Notes: generated by a model from the letters alone, not told the origin. Counted from the first letter of the stretch, positions 1 through 9,410 are shown. The stretch: 64,000 nt of DNA from Candidatus Methanoperedens sp. (GCA_027460525.1 JAPZAS010000024.1:62001-126000); one strand, 5' to 3'. Translations and numbers: made by a program.

Positions 1-511
1 TATAAGAATCATTTGAATTTATCCATTCAATAAATTCCCTCATCAACTCCGGCACTTCCTCAGGCGGCGGCGGCATAAAAATGACTTTACCAGTGATTCT
101 ATTGCCGACATATACCTGAAGTTCCCTGTATCTTCCTTCATGCTCAGGCTTTTCCAGAGTTTCCTTTGTTACATCCTTATGTAATTTCAAAATAATTTTT
201 TCAGTTATTTTACCCTGTTCCTGATATTTTTCTATATTTTCTAAAACCTTCAGATAGTTCAACACTTCCTGCTTTGCTTTTCTTGCAGCCGTGACTTTTC
301 TTCCCTGAGCGAGCTGGCTGACCTCTTCCAGAGTTAGCGGATTTCCTTCTATTGCCGTGGAGGCGTGTGCTGCCCTTATCAGTGCGTCTATCCTTAGCGA
401 TATTTCCCATTTCGGCACGAGATATGAATTAAGAACTGCTTCTCTGGCTGAGGCTATCTCAACGAGGTTATTGACTATTTTGTGGGTGTATTTGAAGTTT
501 GGGTTAAACAA
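1..511 (-). CDS. Fic family protein, N-terminal part (runs off the left edge)
   Basis: An open minus-strand frame covers the left end and encodes the N-terminal region typical of Fic-type AMP-transferases. It opens NPNFKYTHKIVNNL, followed by an inhibitory-helix-like segment STAIEGNPLTLEEV, the S/TxxxE(G/N)N pattern that blocks ATP binding in self-inhibited Fic proteins. The catalytic HPFxxGNG motif would lie beyond the window. No ATG starts the frame. TTG at 509-511 is the best candidate, and the frame is open only to a stop near 555. The 66-aa ATG ORF in the same area is in another frame. Fic domain proteins usually AMPylate other proteins, often in toxin-antitoxin or signalling roles; substrate unknown. 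Confidence 0.7.
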   Translation of the reverse strand, partial: MFNPNFKYTHKIVNNLVEIASAREAVLNSYLVPKWEISLRIDALIRAAHASTAIEGNPLTLEEVSQLAQGRKVTAARKAKQEVLNYLKVLENIEKYQEQGKITEKIILKLHKDVTKETLEKPEHEGRYRELQVYVGNRITGKVIFMPPPPEEVPELMREFIEWINSNDSY

Positions 512-553
512 ATTTCTTTCCCCATTTATGGTTTTAATCCGTGGTTAGAATCA

Positions 554-3500
554 TTATATCCTCTCTATCCCCATCCTCATCTTAACCCCCTCAACATCCC
601 AATCCTTCACAAGCGCGCCCCATACCTCAACGCCAGAGCCCATATCCAGCGATTTCGCCCTTACCTCGCCAGCAATAAAATCCTTTAATTCCAGAACAAG
701 CTCAACCACGCTTGCATCCCTGATTTCCACAACAGCTTTTATTTCCTCCTCAACAGCAAGATCAAGCTCCTTTCTCATATCCTGTATCCTCCGGATAACC
801 TCGCGTGCATACCCTTCTGATTCAATCTCCCGCGTAAGTTCAGTGTCAACATACACGTCCCCTGCTGAAAATTCAGCATGCGCAATTGCTGGCGGGATCA
901 AGTTCCTGAAACTTACCATCTCCTGCGTGATCACACCGGCTTTAAGTTCAAAACTGCCAGTTTCCAGAATTGCTTTCTTTATTTCTCTGGCGTCTCCTTT
1001 TTTTAACCCGGCTATTACCTTGCCTGCATCTTTTTTAAACACAGGACCAAGCGCCGCATGATTAGGCATTACCTCCACGCCGAGTTCTTCCCATACTTCG
1101 CCGACCTTGAGCAGGACAATCTCCTTGGCATTGGTCTGCTCTTTTAATACGGATTCAAGGCTTTCCACTGCTTTTCTGACTTCATCTTCCTTTGGAGCCA
1201 CAACAATTCTTTTCACAGGCCACCGCAGCTTCCGCTTCAGTTTCTGCCTTGCGTTGGAGGAAGCCTCAACGATTTCCCTTATAATATCCATATTTTTTTC
1301 AAGTTCTACATCCACGAATTCTTCGATAGGCGAAACCCAATCGCACATGTGAACGCTTGCGGGCGCATCAGTATTCACGTTTCGCACAAGGTTCTGGTAC
1401 ATTTCCTCGGAGACATGGGGCACAAAAGGCGCTATGAGCTTTGTCACTGTAACAAGTACCTCGTATAATGCATAATATGCTGCCAGCTTGTCAGGGTCGT
1501 TTGCTTCGCGCCATGTTCTCGGTCTTATGAGCTGGACATACCAGCGCGAGAGGTCCTCAAGTATGAACTCTGAAATGGGACGGGTGGCTTTGTGAAGGTT
1601 GTACTCAGACATGGCAGTATCCACCTGTTTTATGAGCGACTGCACTTTTGAGAGAATCCACCTGTCTTCAGGGCGCAGGGGCAGCGATGCAAGATTATCT
1701 TCAATATCAACCGGATTGAAGTTATCAAGAACCATGTAAGGCAGCGGGAAACGATATACATTCCAGAGGATATTCAGCATCCTGTGCATATTCCCTATCT
1801 CATCCCAGCTGAATTTCAGGTCATCCCATGGTGCATTCTGTGAAAGCACATAAAAGCGCAGCGACTCTGCTCCATATTTCGCAACAATTTCCTCAGGCGA
1901 GACCACGTTACCAAGACTCTTTGACATCTTCTTGCCTTCGAGGTCAAGGGTAAAACCGTGCATCAGAACACTCCTGTACGGCGCTTTCCCAAAGGACACC
2001 ATACTGGCGCCAAGCTGCGAATAGAACCATCCTCTTGTCTGGTCATGACCTTCCGTGATAAAATCGGCAGGCCACCATTCTTTAAACGTTTTTTCATCGC
2101 GCGGGTAATTCAGCGTCGCCCATGAAGCCACTGCGGAATCAAACCATACGTCAAAGACATCAGGAACCCTGCTCATCCGGCTGCCGCACTTACTGCATTT
2201 GATATGGATATTATCGACATGAGGTCTGTGAAGGTCAGAAAGCTTTTTCACTCCCGATCTTGATTTAAGCTCGTCCATCGTGCCCATTACCTCGACCTCG
2301 CCGCAGAAATCGCATACCCATACAGGAATGGGGATTCCCCAGTACCTCTGGCGCGATATGCACCAGTCACGTGACCCTGTTACCCAGTCAGCAAAGCGGG
2401 CAGAACCTGCCCATTCAGGGTACCATTTTACCTTCTTGATTTCTTCCAGCATTTTTTCCTTGAGATCGGTAACACGCAGGAACCACTGCTCTGTGGCTAA
2501 ATATATGATCGGGGTCTTGCATCTCCAGCAGTGACCATAGCGGTGCGAAATCTTCCCGCTTGCAAGCAGCAGGTTTTTTTCCGCAAGGTCGCTAAGTATG
2601 ACTTTATTCGCATCCCTGACATGCATACCTTTGTATTCCCCTGCCTCTTCTGTGTACCTGCCATCGGTACCAACGGGACAGAATATCGGAAGGTTGTGTT
2701 TTATCCCCAGTTCAAAGTCGTCAATGCCATGGCCAGGGGCAATATGAACGCATCCTGTGTTCTCAGCCGTGACAAAGTCAGCCATATAAACGTTATGCCT
2801 GAATTCCTTCTGTTTGGGTACTTTGTCGCCAAGAGGAGGCTTGTATTCGATATCCAGTTCCTCGCCAAGGATGGTCTCAAGGACTTCGTAATCTTTATAC
2901 TTCCCCTGTTTCAGGACTTTTTCCTTGAGCTCTAAAGCCATTATGAGTATCTCTTCTTTGCCATCCTTTACTGCCCTGACTTTTGCATACTCAAATGAGG
3001 GATGCACAGCAACTGCGATATTGGCAGGAATTGTCCAGGGCGTGGTTGTCCAGATTACGATGTAGGTATTTTCCTCGTTCGCAAGTGGGAACTTGATGTA
3101 TACCGAGGGGTCGGTCACATCAGCATATTCTACCTCGGAATCCGCTATGGCAGTCTCGCATCTGGGGCACCAGTTCACTACACGCAAGCCCCGCTCAAGG
3201 AGCTTCTTTTCATGCGCCTGCTTCAGTGTCCACCAGGCTGCCTCGATATATTCATCGCGCAAGGTCATATACGGGTCTCTCCAGTTAAGCCAGACTCCCA
3301 GGTTCTTGAACTGGAGCGTCATTTCATCCCTGTGCGTCAATGCAAACTCCTTGCATTTATCTATGAAATTGCCAACGCCGTATTTCTCGATGTCCTTTTT
3401 AGATTTGAACCCAAGCACTCCTTCCACTTTTACCTCGATGGGCAGACCGTGCATATCCCAGCCCGCGCGGTCAAGGATGTGGAAGCCCTTCATGGATTTG

Positions 3501-3709
3501 TAGCGCAGTATGGAATCCTTGATAATCTTATTCCAGGCAGTGCCGAGATGTATCCTGCCCGTAGTATAAGGGGGACCGTCCACGAAAAAGAACTTCTTTC
3601 CGTTTTTCCGCAGTTCCCTTACTTTTGAGTAAGCGTCTATTTCATCCCAGAATGCGCGGATATTCTGTTCTATGGTTGTTGCATCGTACTGCGCTGCCTC
3701 TTTTAACAT
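554..3709 (-). CDS. ileS: Isoleucyl-tRNA synthetase
   Basis: Cytosolic class I aminoacyl-tRNA synthetase that charges tRNA-Ile, about 1051 aa, the usual length. The HIGH-type motif reads HLGT in [14 protein letters not shown] near residue 54 and the KMSKS loop is present near residue 596. The editing (CP1) domain lies between them, with Cys pairs such as CPRCE and CDFCGE. A C-terminal anticodon-binding domain follows. The frame extends 15 codons further upstream, but ATG at 3709 is chosen because GGAG lies about 9 nt before it and the protein then begins MLKEAAQY. It is transcribed alone, divergent from the gene at 3826. Confidence 0.96.
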   Translation of the reverse strand: MLKEAAQYDATTIEQNIRAFWDEIDAYSKVRELRKNGKKFFFVDGPPYTTGRIHLGTAWNKIIKDSILRYKSMKGFHILDRAGWDMHGLPIEVKVEGVLGFKSKKDIEKYGVGNFIDKCKEFALTHRDEMTLQFKNLGVWLNWRDPYMTLRDEYIEAAWWTLKQAHEKKLLERGLRVVNWCPRCETAIADSEVEYADVTDPSVYIKFPLANEENTYIVIWTTTPWTIPANIAVAVHPSFEYAKVRAVKDGKEEILIMALELKEKVLKQGKYKDYEVLETILGEELDIEYKPPLGDKVPKQKEFRHNVYMADFVTAENTGCVHIAPGHGIDDFELGIKHNLPIFCPVGTDGRYTEEAGEYKGMHVRDANKVILSDLAEKNLLLASGKISHRYGHCWRCKTPIIYLATEQWFLRVTDLKEKMLEEIKKVKWYPEWAGSARFADWVTGSRDWCISRQRYWGIPIPVWVCDFCGEVEVMGTMDELKSRSGVKKLSDLHRPHVDNIHIKCSKCGSRMSRVPDVFDVWFDSAVASWATLNYPRDEKTFKEWWPADFITEGHDQTRGWFYSQLGASMVSFGKAPYRSVLMHGFTLDLEGKKMSKSLGNVVSPEEIVAKYGAESLRFYVLSQNAPWDDLKFSWDEIGNMHRMLNILWNVYRFPLPYMVLDNFNPVDIEDNLASLPLRPEDRWILSKVQSLIKQVDTAMSEYNLHKATRPISEFILEDLSRWYVQLIRPRTWREANDPDKLAAYYALYEVLVTVTKLIAPFVPHVSEEMYQNLVRNVNTDAPASVHMCDWVSPIEEFVDVELEKNMDIIREIVEASSNARQKLKRKLRWPVKRIVVAPKEDEVRKAVESLESVLKEQTNAKEIVLLKVGEVWEELGVEVMPNHAALGPVFKKDAGKVIAGLKKGDAREIKKAILETGSFELKAGVITQEMVSFRNLIPPAIAHAEFSAGDVYVDTELTREIESEGYAREVIRRIQDMRKELDLAVEEEIKAVVEIRDASVVELVLELKDFIAGEVRAKSLDMGSGVEVWGALVKDWDVEGVKMRMGIERI

Positions 3710-3798
3710 GAAAATAATCTCCAGGGATTGTGGGGTAGTAAGGCGATAATGCAATTAAAACTTATTGTTTAAAAAATCCCTTCCGAGCCTCCAAAAGT

Positions 3799-3810
3799 AT
3801 CTATAAATCA
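3799..3810 (+). promoter_or_regulatory. Probable TATA promoter for the sulfite-oxidase-like gene
   Basis: TATCTATAAATCA lies about 20-27 nt before the ATG at 3826. In archaea this spacing predicts a leaderless or nearly leaderless transcript, and no Shine-Dalgarno sequence is seen before that ATG. Confidence 0.5.
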
Positions 3811-3825
3811 ATAGACAAATTAGAC

Positions 3826-4392
3826 ATGAATTATATGCAGCGCCTCCCACCCAACCAGCGTCAGACTACAAAGTTCCCAGTCCAGCATTTCGGAAAAGTG
3901 CCGGAATTCGATAAAAATACATGGGATTTTCGCGTCGAAGGTCTTGTGGAAAATCCTGTAAGGCTGACATACGACGAATTCCTGGCGCTTGAAAAAACAG
4001 TCGATGTGAGCGACTTCCACTGTGTGATGGGATGGAGCGGGTTTGACAATAAATGGGAGGGAGTGCGTTTCAGCGATATCGCAAAGCTCGTAAAACCCAA
4101 AAGTGGCGCCCGATTTGCAACCATTGAAGCTGACGGCGGATATACCACCAGTTTGCCCATAGCAGAGCTGATGGAGCTCGATGTTCTTTTTGCGTATAAC
4201 TTCGATGACAAGCCGCTTGAGCCCATACACGGCGGACCTCTTCGGCTCGTGGTTCCCAAAAAATATGCATACAAGAGTGCAAAGTGGGTGAGAATTGTAA
4301 AGTTCACCGAGGAGCAGGAATCAGGTTTCTGGGAGCAGCATGGGTACAGCAACAGCGCAGACCCGTGGAAAGAGGAGAGGTATTCGGATTAA
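3826..4392 (+). CDS. Sulfite-oxidase-fold molybdopterin oxidoreductase (YedY/MsrP-like domain)
   Basis: A 188-aa protein made almost entirely of the molybdopterin-binding sulfite oxidase/YedY domain. Cys66 in DFHCVMGWS is at the position of the cysteine that ligates molybdenum. Downstream are the conserved DNKWEGV, the LPIAEL segment, HGGPLRLVVP and YKSAKWVRI signatures. No signal peptide or Tat motif is visible, so unlike YedY it appears cytoplasmic. No membrane partner lies next to it. Physiological substrate unknown. A TATA box about 25 nt upstream suggests a leaderless mRNA. Confidence 0.85.
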   Translation: MNYMQRLPPNQRQTTKFPVQHFGKVPEFDKNTWDFRVEGLVENPVRLTYDEFLALEKTVDVSDFHCVMGWSGFDNKWEGVRFSDIAKLVKPKSGARFATIEADGGYTTSLPIAELMELDVLFAYNFDDKPLEPIHGGPLRLVVPKKYAYKSAKWVRIVKFTEEQESGFWEQHGYSNSADPWKEERYSD

Positions 4393-4470
4393 ATTGTCAG
4401 TTTTACTCATCCGAAATGATTTTAACCTAAAAATGAGATAGTACATCTGTAATAATCTAATGGAGGGTTT

Positions 4471-5619
4471 ATGAACAGATTAATAAAAATAACGGCAGTT
4501 CTGCTTGTAACCGCATTGCTGGCTCTGCCTGTTCTTGGAGAGACGGACAGCATGATGCGTGGAAAAGCAGGGGACATGATGAAAAGAGGACAGGAGATTC
4601 GAGGCGCGGGCGGCATGATGGGAATGGGATTCATGCACAGCGCAGGCAATAGCTACGGCAGATACGTGACCTTTACTGTGGACAACAAAACAGGAGAGAT
4701 CACGGACTACGGCATTGCCGGCATCACTGTTTTTGATAACATAACGGTTGCCAACTTTGATTTCAAAGAATCGCAGACGCTGGGCGCATTGACAAGAATC
4801 ACCAACAAGGACGGCTCCGTAGTATTACAACTGCATGATAATCCTGTGGCTGTGATTAACATCAGGACAAAAATAGCAACGAGTATCACTTTTAAACTTG
4901 CGGTGGGTGTGAAGGCTTCAAAACAAAATAATGTAATAAAAATTGATGCTGATAACCTGACTGCATTTATCACGGGGACCAACGCAACATCCATAAACAT
5001 CGCAGGAGATGAGATTAAAATCGAATCCGGCGCGGGGAATGCTATTTTCAGGGCAGTGCCTGTGAATATGCCTTTTAGCGAGGGACATGAAAAGTTCATG
5101 GAAGAAGTGATGAAAAAAAGGGCAGGGGCAGAGATTGATGTCGGAGATTATGACAAATCTTCGATTGCAAACTATTCGGACGATATGAACGTGATGATAA
5201 GGTCGATGGAAAAAAATCGCATGAGAATGACCGTTAGCTCCACAAACCCGTCCGGGAGATTCTTTATGATGAACATCGACAACAGCTCTCTGAGCTGGAC
5301 TGGAGGACAGAAGATTAACCTCTACATCGACAACAAACCCATGAGGCAGGTCATGAGCGCGGACGATCTGTATAATGCCACCGAATCATCGTTCTGGCTG
5401 ACCATGCAGGGTGGAAACCGCATGCAGGCGTTGATGTATATCGCAAACTTCTCTGAGCACACCGTGGACGTGGTGGTGGAAGAAGGAACGCCTGTACCAA
5501 CAGCAACGCTTACGCCTGCAGCGACACCACCAGGAACGCCAACCCCAAAGATGCCGGGATTCGAGCTGACGGTGGGATTACTGGGCGCAGGACTTGCGTA
5601 TCTCTGGCGGAAACGATGA
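4471..5619 (+). CDS. Secreted surface protein with PGF-CTERM anchor
   Basis: A 382-aa exported protein. Residues 1-23 form a signal peptide (MNRLIKITAVLLVTALLALPVLG). The next stretch is Met- and Gly-rich (MMRGKAGDMMKRG, GGMMGMG), which could bind metal; that is inference. A beta-rich middle contains many N-x-S/T sequons. A Thr/Pro-rich linker then leads to a C-terminal PGF motif, a hydrophobic helix and RKR (residues 361-382). This tripartite tail is the archaeosortase ArtA-type PGF-CTERM signal, which is processed and lipid-anchored in Haloferax. GGAGG stands 7 nt before the ATG. The function of the body is not recognised. Confidence 0.82.
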   Translation: MNRLIKITAVLLVTALLALPVLGETDSMMRGKAGDMMKRGQEIRGAGGMMGMGFMHSAGNSYGRYVTFTVDNKTGEITDYGIAGITVFDNITVANFDFKESQTLGALTRITNKDGSVVLQLHDNPVAVINIRTKIATSITFKLAVGVKASKQNNVIKIDADNLTAFITGTNATSINIAGDEIKIESGAGNAIFRAVPVNMPFSEGHEKFMEEVMKKRAGAEIDVGDYDKSSIANYSDDMNVMIRSMEKNRMRMTVSSTNPSGRFFMMNIDNSSLSWTGGQKINLYIDNKPMRQVMSADDLYNATESSFWLTMQGGNRMQALMYIANFSEHTVDVVVEEGTPVPTATLTPAATPPGTPTPKMPGFELTVGLLGAGLAYLWRKR

Positions 5620-5667
5620 AAAGGGCAGGTCGGTGGTTAACCACCCTGCCTATTTTTAGTAAGACAA

Positions 5668-6192
5668 CTATTTCAGCAATTCACTTATCCTCACAAGCGG
5701 AATGAGTTCAACATTAGCATCAGCAAGGCTCTTGCTTGCTCCTTCCTCGCGGTCAACCACCACTATGACATAACGGATAACCAGCCCCTCGTCCCTTAAT
5801 GTTTTTATGGCTTTCAGGACAGAACCGCCTGTCGTGGCAACATCCTCAACCATCAGGACAAGCTTTCCGCGAATAAAATCGCCTATGATTTGCTCCTTGA
5901 TGCCATAATCTTTTACTTCTTTCCTCAATATTATCAGAGGCAAAACCGTTTCAAGCGAGACGGCAGCAGCAATAGGCACCCCGCCGAGCGCTACGCAGCC
6001 GATATAATCCGCATGGATGGAACGGGACTTTAATGTCTCTGCTATGCGCTGCGCTATTAATTTTAATATCTGTGGATTCGTGCTTGCTTTCTTGATATCA
6101 ACGTAATACCTGCTTTTCTTTCCCGAGGCGAGGGTGAATTCGCCAAACTTAATAGCTCCACATCCCTTAAGGGCATCCGCAAGTGATTTCAT
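5668..6192 (-). CDS. pyrE: Orotate phosphoribosyltransferase
   Basis: A 174-aa type I phosphoribosyltransferase converting orotate and PRPP to OMP in pyrimidine synthesis. The PRPP loop is visible as LVMVEDVATTGGS-type sequence (VLMVEDVATTGGSVLKAI), and the N-terminus has the FTLASGKKSRYYVDIK signature of PyrE. Its ATG overlaps the stop of carS as TAATG, so the two are translationally coupled in a minus-strand operon with the dCMP deaminase gene. Confidence 0.95.
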   Translation of the reverse strand: MKSLADALKGCGAIKFGEFTLASGKKSRYYVDIKKASTNPQILKLIAQRIAETLKSRSIHADYIGCVALGGVPIAAAVSLETVLPLIILRKEVKDYGIKEQIIGDFIRGKLVLMVEDVATTGGSVLKAIKTLRDEGLVIRYVIVVVDREEGASKSLADANVELIPLVRISELLK

Positions 6193-6728
6193 TACCAGGG
6201 CTCCTTTTTTAATTTAATATGAAAACCGATAATATTGGTTAATCTGTGAAGTATCGGTGTCAGGATGAGAACTATAATAATTATCCAGTACGTAAAGTTT
6301 TCAGTAAACCATTGCGGATCAACAATATAGGCAAGAATCCATGCACCTGCCACAAAATCCAGCTGGTCGATCAGCAGCAGTTTTTCCCCGCGCTCGAATC
6401 CAAGCCTTCGTTTAAAAAAACTTTTTACTATATCCCCGAGCAGAGCACCAAATGAAAGAGCTATCACAGCAGTTATTGACGGGATTACAAAGATTTCACC
6501 TGCTGGCGAGACCTGTCTTTGAATAAGACCAATGATAATCCCGCATGCTCCACCTCCTACCAGCCCGCGGAAGGTCTTGCCCTCACCCAGAATTCTTCGC
6601 CCGTCCCGCCATTTCTTCCCAAGGTCAATGGGAGTCCCGCCTCCAAAGATTACAGCCGTGGGGTTCGCGATATACGCGGGCAGCATCAGCCACACCGCTT
6701 TTATAATAATTGCAATTATCGGGAGCAT
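6192..6728 (-). CDS. carS: CDP-archaeol synthase
   Basis: A 178-aa integral membrane enzyme that makes CDP-2,3-bis(geranylgeranyl)glycerol (CDP-archaeol), the activated precursor of archaeal polar lipids. Several hydrophobic segments fill the chain. The family signature is present: AYIANPTAVIFGGGTPID, then GRRILGEGKTFRGL near residues 45-57 and GALLGDIVKSFFKRR. It sits between the dCMP deaminase and pyrE genes with an overlap or a 5-nt gap, so the three form one transcription unit. It marks the sequence as archaeal. Confidence 0.94.
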   Translation of the reverse strand: MLPIIAIIIKAVWLMLPAYIANPTAVIFGGGTPIDLGKKWRDGRRILGEGKTFRGLVGGGACGIIIGLIQRQVSPAGEIFVIPSITAVIALSFGALLGDIVKSFFKRRLGFERGEKLLLIDQLDFVAGAWILAYIVDPQWFTENFTYWIIIIVLILTPILHRLTNIIGFHIKLKKEPW

Positions 6729-6733
6729 ATAAT

Positions 6734-7189
6734 TCAGGGGTTCAAACTTATATTCAGTTGTTCAATCTTAACCCCGGCTTTATCAAAAAAATCCAGTGCT
6801 TCTGTATCAGGATAGACTACCCCGAAAACTACTTTCTCAATCCTGGCATTGATTAACATCTTTGCACATAATATGCATGGCTGGTGGGTGCAGTAAACAG
6901 TGGCGTTCTCGATGCTTACGCCGTGCAGTGCCGCCTGTATGATGGCGTTCTGTTCTGCATGCACAGCGCGGCATAATTCGTGCCGGGTTCCTGACGCGAT
7001 GTTATTCTGCTGCCTTATGCACCCTATATCGAGGCAGTGCGCAAGATTTCGGGGCGCGCCGTTATATCCGGTGGATAGTATCCTTTTATCCCTCACTATC
7101 ACCGCACCCACCTGGTTCCGGAGGCAGGTGGAGCGTTTCGCCACGATGCTCGCTATCTCCATGAAGTATTCGTCTATTGTGGGCCGCAT
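6734..7189 (-). CDS. Deoxycytidylate (dCMP) deaminase family protein
   Basis: A 151-aa zinc-dependent deaminase of the dCMP deaminase/ComEB family, which converts dCMP to dUMP for thymidylate supply. The catalytic HAE motif (HAEQNAII, about residue 77) and the zinc-binding PCILC (TCHQPCILCAKML-like context) are both intact. The N-terminal RPTIDEYFMEIA and GAPRNLAHC are typical of this family. It is first gene of the minus-strand operon with carS and pyrE and is divergent from queC. Confidence 0.9.
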   Translation of the reverse strand: MRPTIDEYFMEIASIVAKRSTCLRNQVGAVIVRDKRILSTGYNGAPRNLAHCLDIGCIRQQNNIASGTRHELCRAVHAEQNAIIQAALHGVSIENATVYCTHQPCILCAKMLINARIEKVVFGVVYPDTEALDFFDKAGVKIEQLNISLNP

Positions 7190-7211
7190 CAGCGATGAAT
7201 ACGCATCAAAC

Positions 7212-7224
7212 GATAAATATTTAC
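7212..7224 (+). promoter_or_regulatory. Probable TATA promoter for queC
   Basis: GATAAATATTTAC lies about 25-30 nt before the queC ATG in the 57-nt divergent intergenic space. A second AT-rich candidate (TTAAAAATAAG) follows it. No strong Shine-Dalgarno is seen, so a leaderless message is plausible. Confidence 0.4.
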
Positions 7225-7246
7225 TGCTTAAAAATAAGTTCGATAT

Positions 7247-7927
7247 ATGAAATCCGTCGTTTTACTTTCATCAGGTCTTGACTCCACGGTTGCGTTCAAG
7301 GAAGCATATAACAGGTGCGATGAAGTGCTGTGTGTGACCTTCGATTACGGACAGCTAGCATCCGAAAAAGAAATAACATTTGCAAAAAAAATATGTGAGC
7401 TTTTCAATGTTTGTCACATCATAATATCCCTTCCATGGTACAGCACCTTTCGCGGCGCGCTCACAGGCGGAGGAGCGCTTCCGAAAATACTGGAAAGCGA
7501 ACTTGATGACAGGGAGATCACGCGGGAAACCGCAGAAAAGGTATGGGTGCCTGCACGCAATGTGGTTTTTCTTTCAATAGGAGCTGCACTTGCTGAGAAC
7601 TATAAATATGACCTTATTGTAACCGGGTTCGATGCCGAGGAAGCCGCAACGTTTCCTGATAACACGCCTGAATTCGTAGAGAGCTTCAATGGGATGCTAA
7701 AATTCGGCACACTTACGCATCCTTCAGTCTATACCCCGCTGATTTCCATGAGTAAAGTCGAAATCGTAAAGCGGGGGCTTGAGATAGATGCTCCGCTTGA
7801 ATGGTCGTGGTCGTGTTATGAGGGCTGGGAAAGACCCTGTGGAGTGTGCGAGTCATGTCTTCGGCGAAAGCGTGCTTTTAATTCTTCGGGAGCGACGGAT
7901 CCCTTGCTGGAACGCCTCGGGATTTGA
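7247..7927 (+). CDS. queC: 7-cyano-7-deazaguanine synthase
   Basis: A 226-aa ATP-dependent enzyme that turns 7-carboxy-7-deazaguanine into preQ0, the precursor of archaeosine in archaeal tRNA. The pyrophosphatase P-loop is seen near the start (LLSSGLDSTVA), and the zinc site near the end as CYEGWERPCGVCESCLRR (four Cys). Length is normal. No other preQ0 gene (queD, queE) or TGT lies nearby, so it stands alone here. Confidence 0.95.
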   Translation: MKSVVLLSSGLDSTVAFKEAYNRCDEVLCVTFDYGQLASEKEITFAKKICELFNVCHIIISLPWYSTFRGALTGGGALPKILESELDDREITRETAEKVWVPARNVVFLSIGAALAENYKYDLIVTGFDAEEAATFPDNTPEFVESFNGMLKFGTLTHPSVYTPLISMSKVEIVKRGLEIDAPLEWSWSCYEGWERPCGVCESCLRRKRAFNSSGATDPLLERLGI

Positions 7928-7932
7928 GACCT

Positions 7933-8361
7933 TTACTCAAGTTCAAACCTGATGGTGCATTCGCCAACAATGCCGGGCTTTTCCACTCCCTTCGTGATGA
8001 CGTTTCTCCCGATTTTCCTGACGGCTGCATATTTGGCAGCCTGCACAATAGGGCAAGCCGTCGGAATGCCTTGCTTTCTCAGTATCTCGTTGCCGTGGCA
8101 GATGGCACATCCTTTGATGTCGAGCGTATAGTTCTTTTCGTCGCAGTTAATTTCCACTTGCTTTGCAAACTCAAGCTGGTTCTTGAGATAATTCTCAAAG
8201 CTCTGTGCAAACTCCGTATTATTATTGAAATTCCCTGCGTTATCCGCCCAGTTATCAGCCATTATCGAACCCACTTTGGCATTTACTTTCTTGGCATCCT
8301 CGCCCAGCGCTTTTATCACGGTGCTGTGATATTGTTTAAAGAAATTCAGGCTCATTGTCAT
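7933..8361 (-). CDS. Uncharacterised Cys-containing protein with a CxxCH motif
   Basis: A 142-aa soluble protein starting at ATG 8361, chosen because GGAG lies 6-7 nt upstream; a longer frame starts 11 codons earlier. No signal peptide or membrane segment is visible. The C-terminal half contains CAICHGNEILRKQGIPTACP, then AAKYAAVRKIGRNV and GECTIRFELE. CAICH matches a c-type heme motif by letter, but without an export signal it more likely binds Zn or Fe-S, or acts as a redox site. It converges on queC with 5 nt between them. Family not recognised. Confidence 0.6.
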   Translation of the reverse strand: MTMSLNFFKQYHSTVIKALGEDAKKVNAKVGSIMADNWADNAGNFNNNTEFAQSFENYLKNQLEFAKQVEINCDEKNYTLDIKGCAICHGNEILRKQGIPTACPIVQAAKYAAVRKIGRNVITKGVEKPGIVGECTIRFELE

Positions 8362-8454
8362 AATTACTCCTATTTTTAGTTTTGTCAAAATCATACATAA
8401 CCGTTATCGGATATAAAGGTTATGGTCATAGTCTGTTAAAAAGAGGATGATATG

Positions 8455-8592
8455 TTATTGTAACAGGCGGGCAAAATCGAAAGGTTCAACCCTTCTTATC
8501 AGGTTGGCTCTTAGTATGGGTTTGTAATTAGGGTCCTTACCCCTGCCTAATGTCTGAAATATTTTTTCTTCCGTAATATCAAGTATGCTCAT
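8455..8592 (-). CDS. Small ORF, 45 aa, downstream half of an amber-separated pair
   Basis: Begins MSILDITEEKIFQTLGRG at ATG 8592 and ends at TAA 8455-8457. The peptide is charged, with no Cys and no membrane segment. It is in the same frame as the ORF at 8605-8751, separated only by TAG and four codons. The two may be one gene broken by, or reading through, an amber codon. The Shine-Dalgarno signal is weak (GGGGAAGCT before the ATG), which favours the single-gene interpretation. Not recognised. Confidence 0.4.
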   Translation of the reverse strand: MSILDITEEKIFQTLGRGKDPNYKPILRANLIRRVEPFDFARLLQ

Positions 8593-8604
8593 AGCTTCCC
8601 CGTT

Positions 8605-8751
8605 CTAGAATCCATCCTTTGAATAAAACCGCATCCCGAAGTGTTCGCACAGCCCGCTTTCACAGTCATCATCGTGTCGCTTTCCACAATGCGAAAGCGT
8701 CAGAAGCCTTATCGCCATATCATGTTTCTCGCAATACGGTGAGACTATCAT
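8605..8751 (-). CDS. Small Cys/His-rich ORF, 48 aa, ending in an in-frame amber codon
   Basis: ATG at 8751 has a strong GGAGG about 6 nt upstream. The peptide begins MIVSPYCEKHDMAIRLL and has four Cys and five His (CEKH, HCGKRH, CESGLCEH), suggesting a metal-binding miniprotein. It stops at TAG 8605-8607 after YSKDGF. The frame stays open beyond the TAG into the 45-aa ORF, giving 97 codons in total. Function unknown. Confidence 0.45.
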   Translation of the reverse strand: MIVSPYCEKHDMAIRLLTLSHCGKRHDDDCESGLCEHFGMRFYSKDGF

Positions 8752-8891
8752 TTTATCCTCCCATGTAACAACAAATATATCTTAATTAATCGTTAAAAAA
8801 CCTATAACCCCCATTGTATATAATATTAACCCGCATATATACAATTATAATTATCATCATAACCATAGATTATGTGATCAACACAGACCGC

Positions 8892-9410
8892 CTACCAAGT
8901 TGCCCCGAACCTTTCACGGAAAACAAGCTCATTAAGGTTTTTCCTTTCAGAAGCCCTTTCTTTTTTAACAGGATGCCCGAGAGCAACTACTGCCATCAAT
9001 TCATAAGAATCCGGCGCTTCAAGGACTTTATTCACCATCTCTTTATTCTTCAGTATCTCGCCAAGCCACACCCCGCCAAGTCCCATGGAGTGAATGACAA
9101 GCAGCATGTTCTGAATGCACGCGCCTATGGATTGCACATCTTTTGTATAATGATACATATGTTCTTTGTCAAGAAAAACCACTATCAGCACAGGGGCATT
9201 ATTTATAGTCGGACCGTAGTTTGTAAGTTTAGAAAGGTTCACTTTCGTTTCCTTATTTCGCACCACTATAAACCGCCATGCCTGGTTATTTAAACCTGAG
9301 GGCGCCCACCTTCCCGCATCGAGGATTTGCACTATCACCTCATCACTCACGCTTTCATACGTAAATCCCCGGACGCTTCGTCGTGATTTTATCGCCTCTA
9401 TCGTTTCCAT
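8892..9410 (-). CDS. Nitroreductase family flavoprotein
   Basis: A 172-aa FMN-dependent oxidoreductase of the nitroreductase superfamily. It opens METIEAIKSRRSVRGF, which carries the Arg residues that bind the FMN phosphate, followed by AGRWAPSGLNNQAWRF and GACIQNMLLVIHSMGLGGVWLG, all family signatures. A longer frame exists, but ATG 9410 has GGTGAT just upstream and matches the family start. It lies 4 nt after the zinc-ribbon gene, so the two are co-transcribed. Electron acceptor not predictable. Confidence 0.88.
   Translation of the reverse strand: METIEAIKSRRSVRGFTYESVSDEVIVQILDAGRWAPSGLNNQAWRFIVVRNKETKVNLSKLTNYGPTINNAPVLIVVFLDKEHMYHYTKDVQSIGACIQNMLLVIHSMGLGGVWLGEILKNKEMVNKVLEAPDSYELMAVVALGHPVKKERASERKNLNELVFRERFGATW

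Noticed and set aside
2531-3628. Plus-strand ORFs of up to 208 aa opposite ileS
   Set aside because: They are reverse-strand shadows of a well-conserved synthetase and carry no recognisable domains.
7933-8361. Calling the CAICH protein a cytochrome c
   Set aside because: No signal peptide; a single CxxCH in a soluble cytoplasmic protein is weak evidence for heme attachment.
8605-8607. Assigning pyrrolysine to the amber codon
   Set aside because: Other genes in the window end with TAG in the normal way and no pyl genes are visible, so this is left only as a question.
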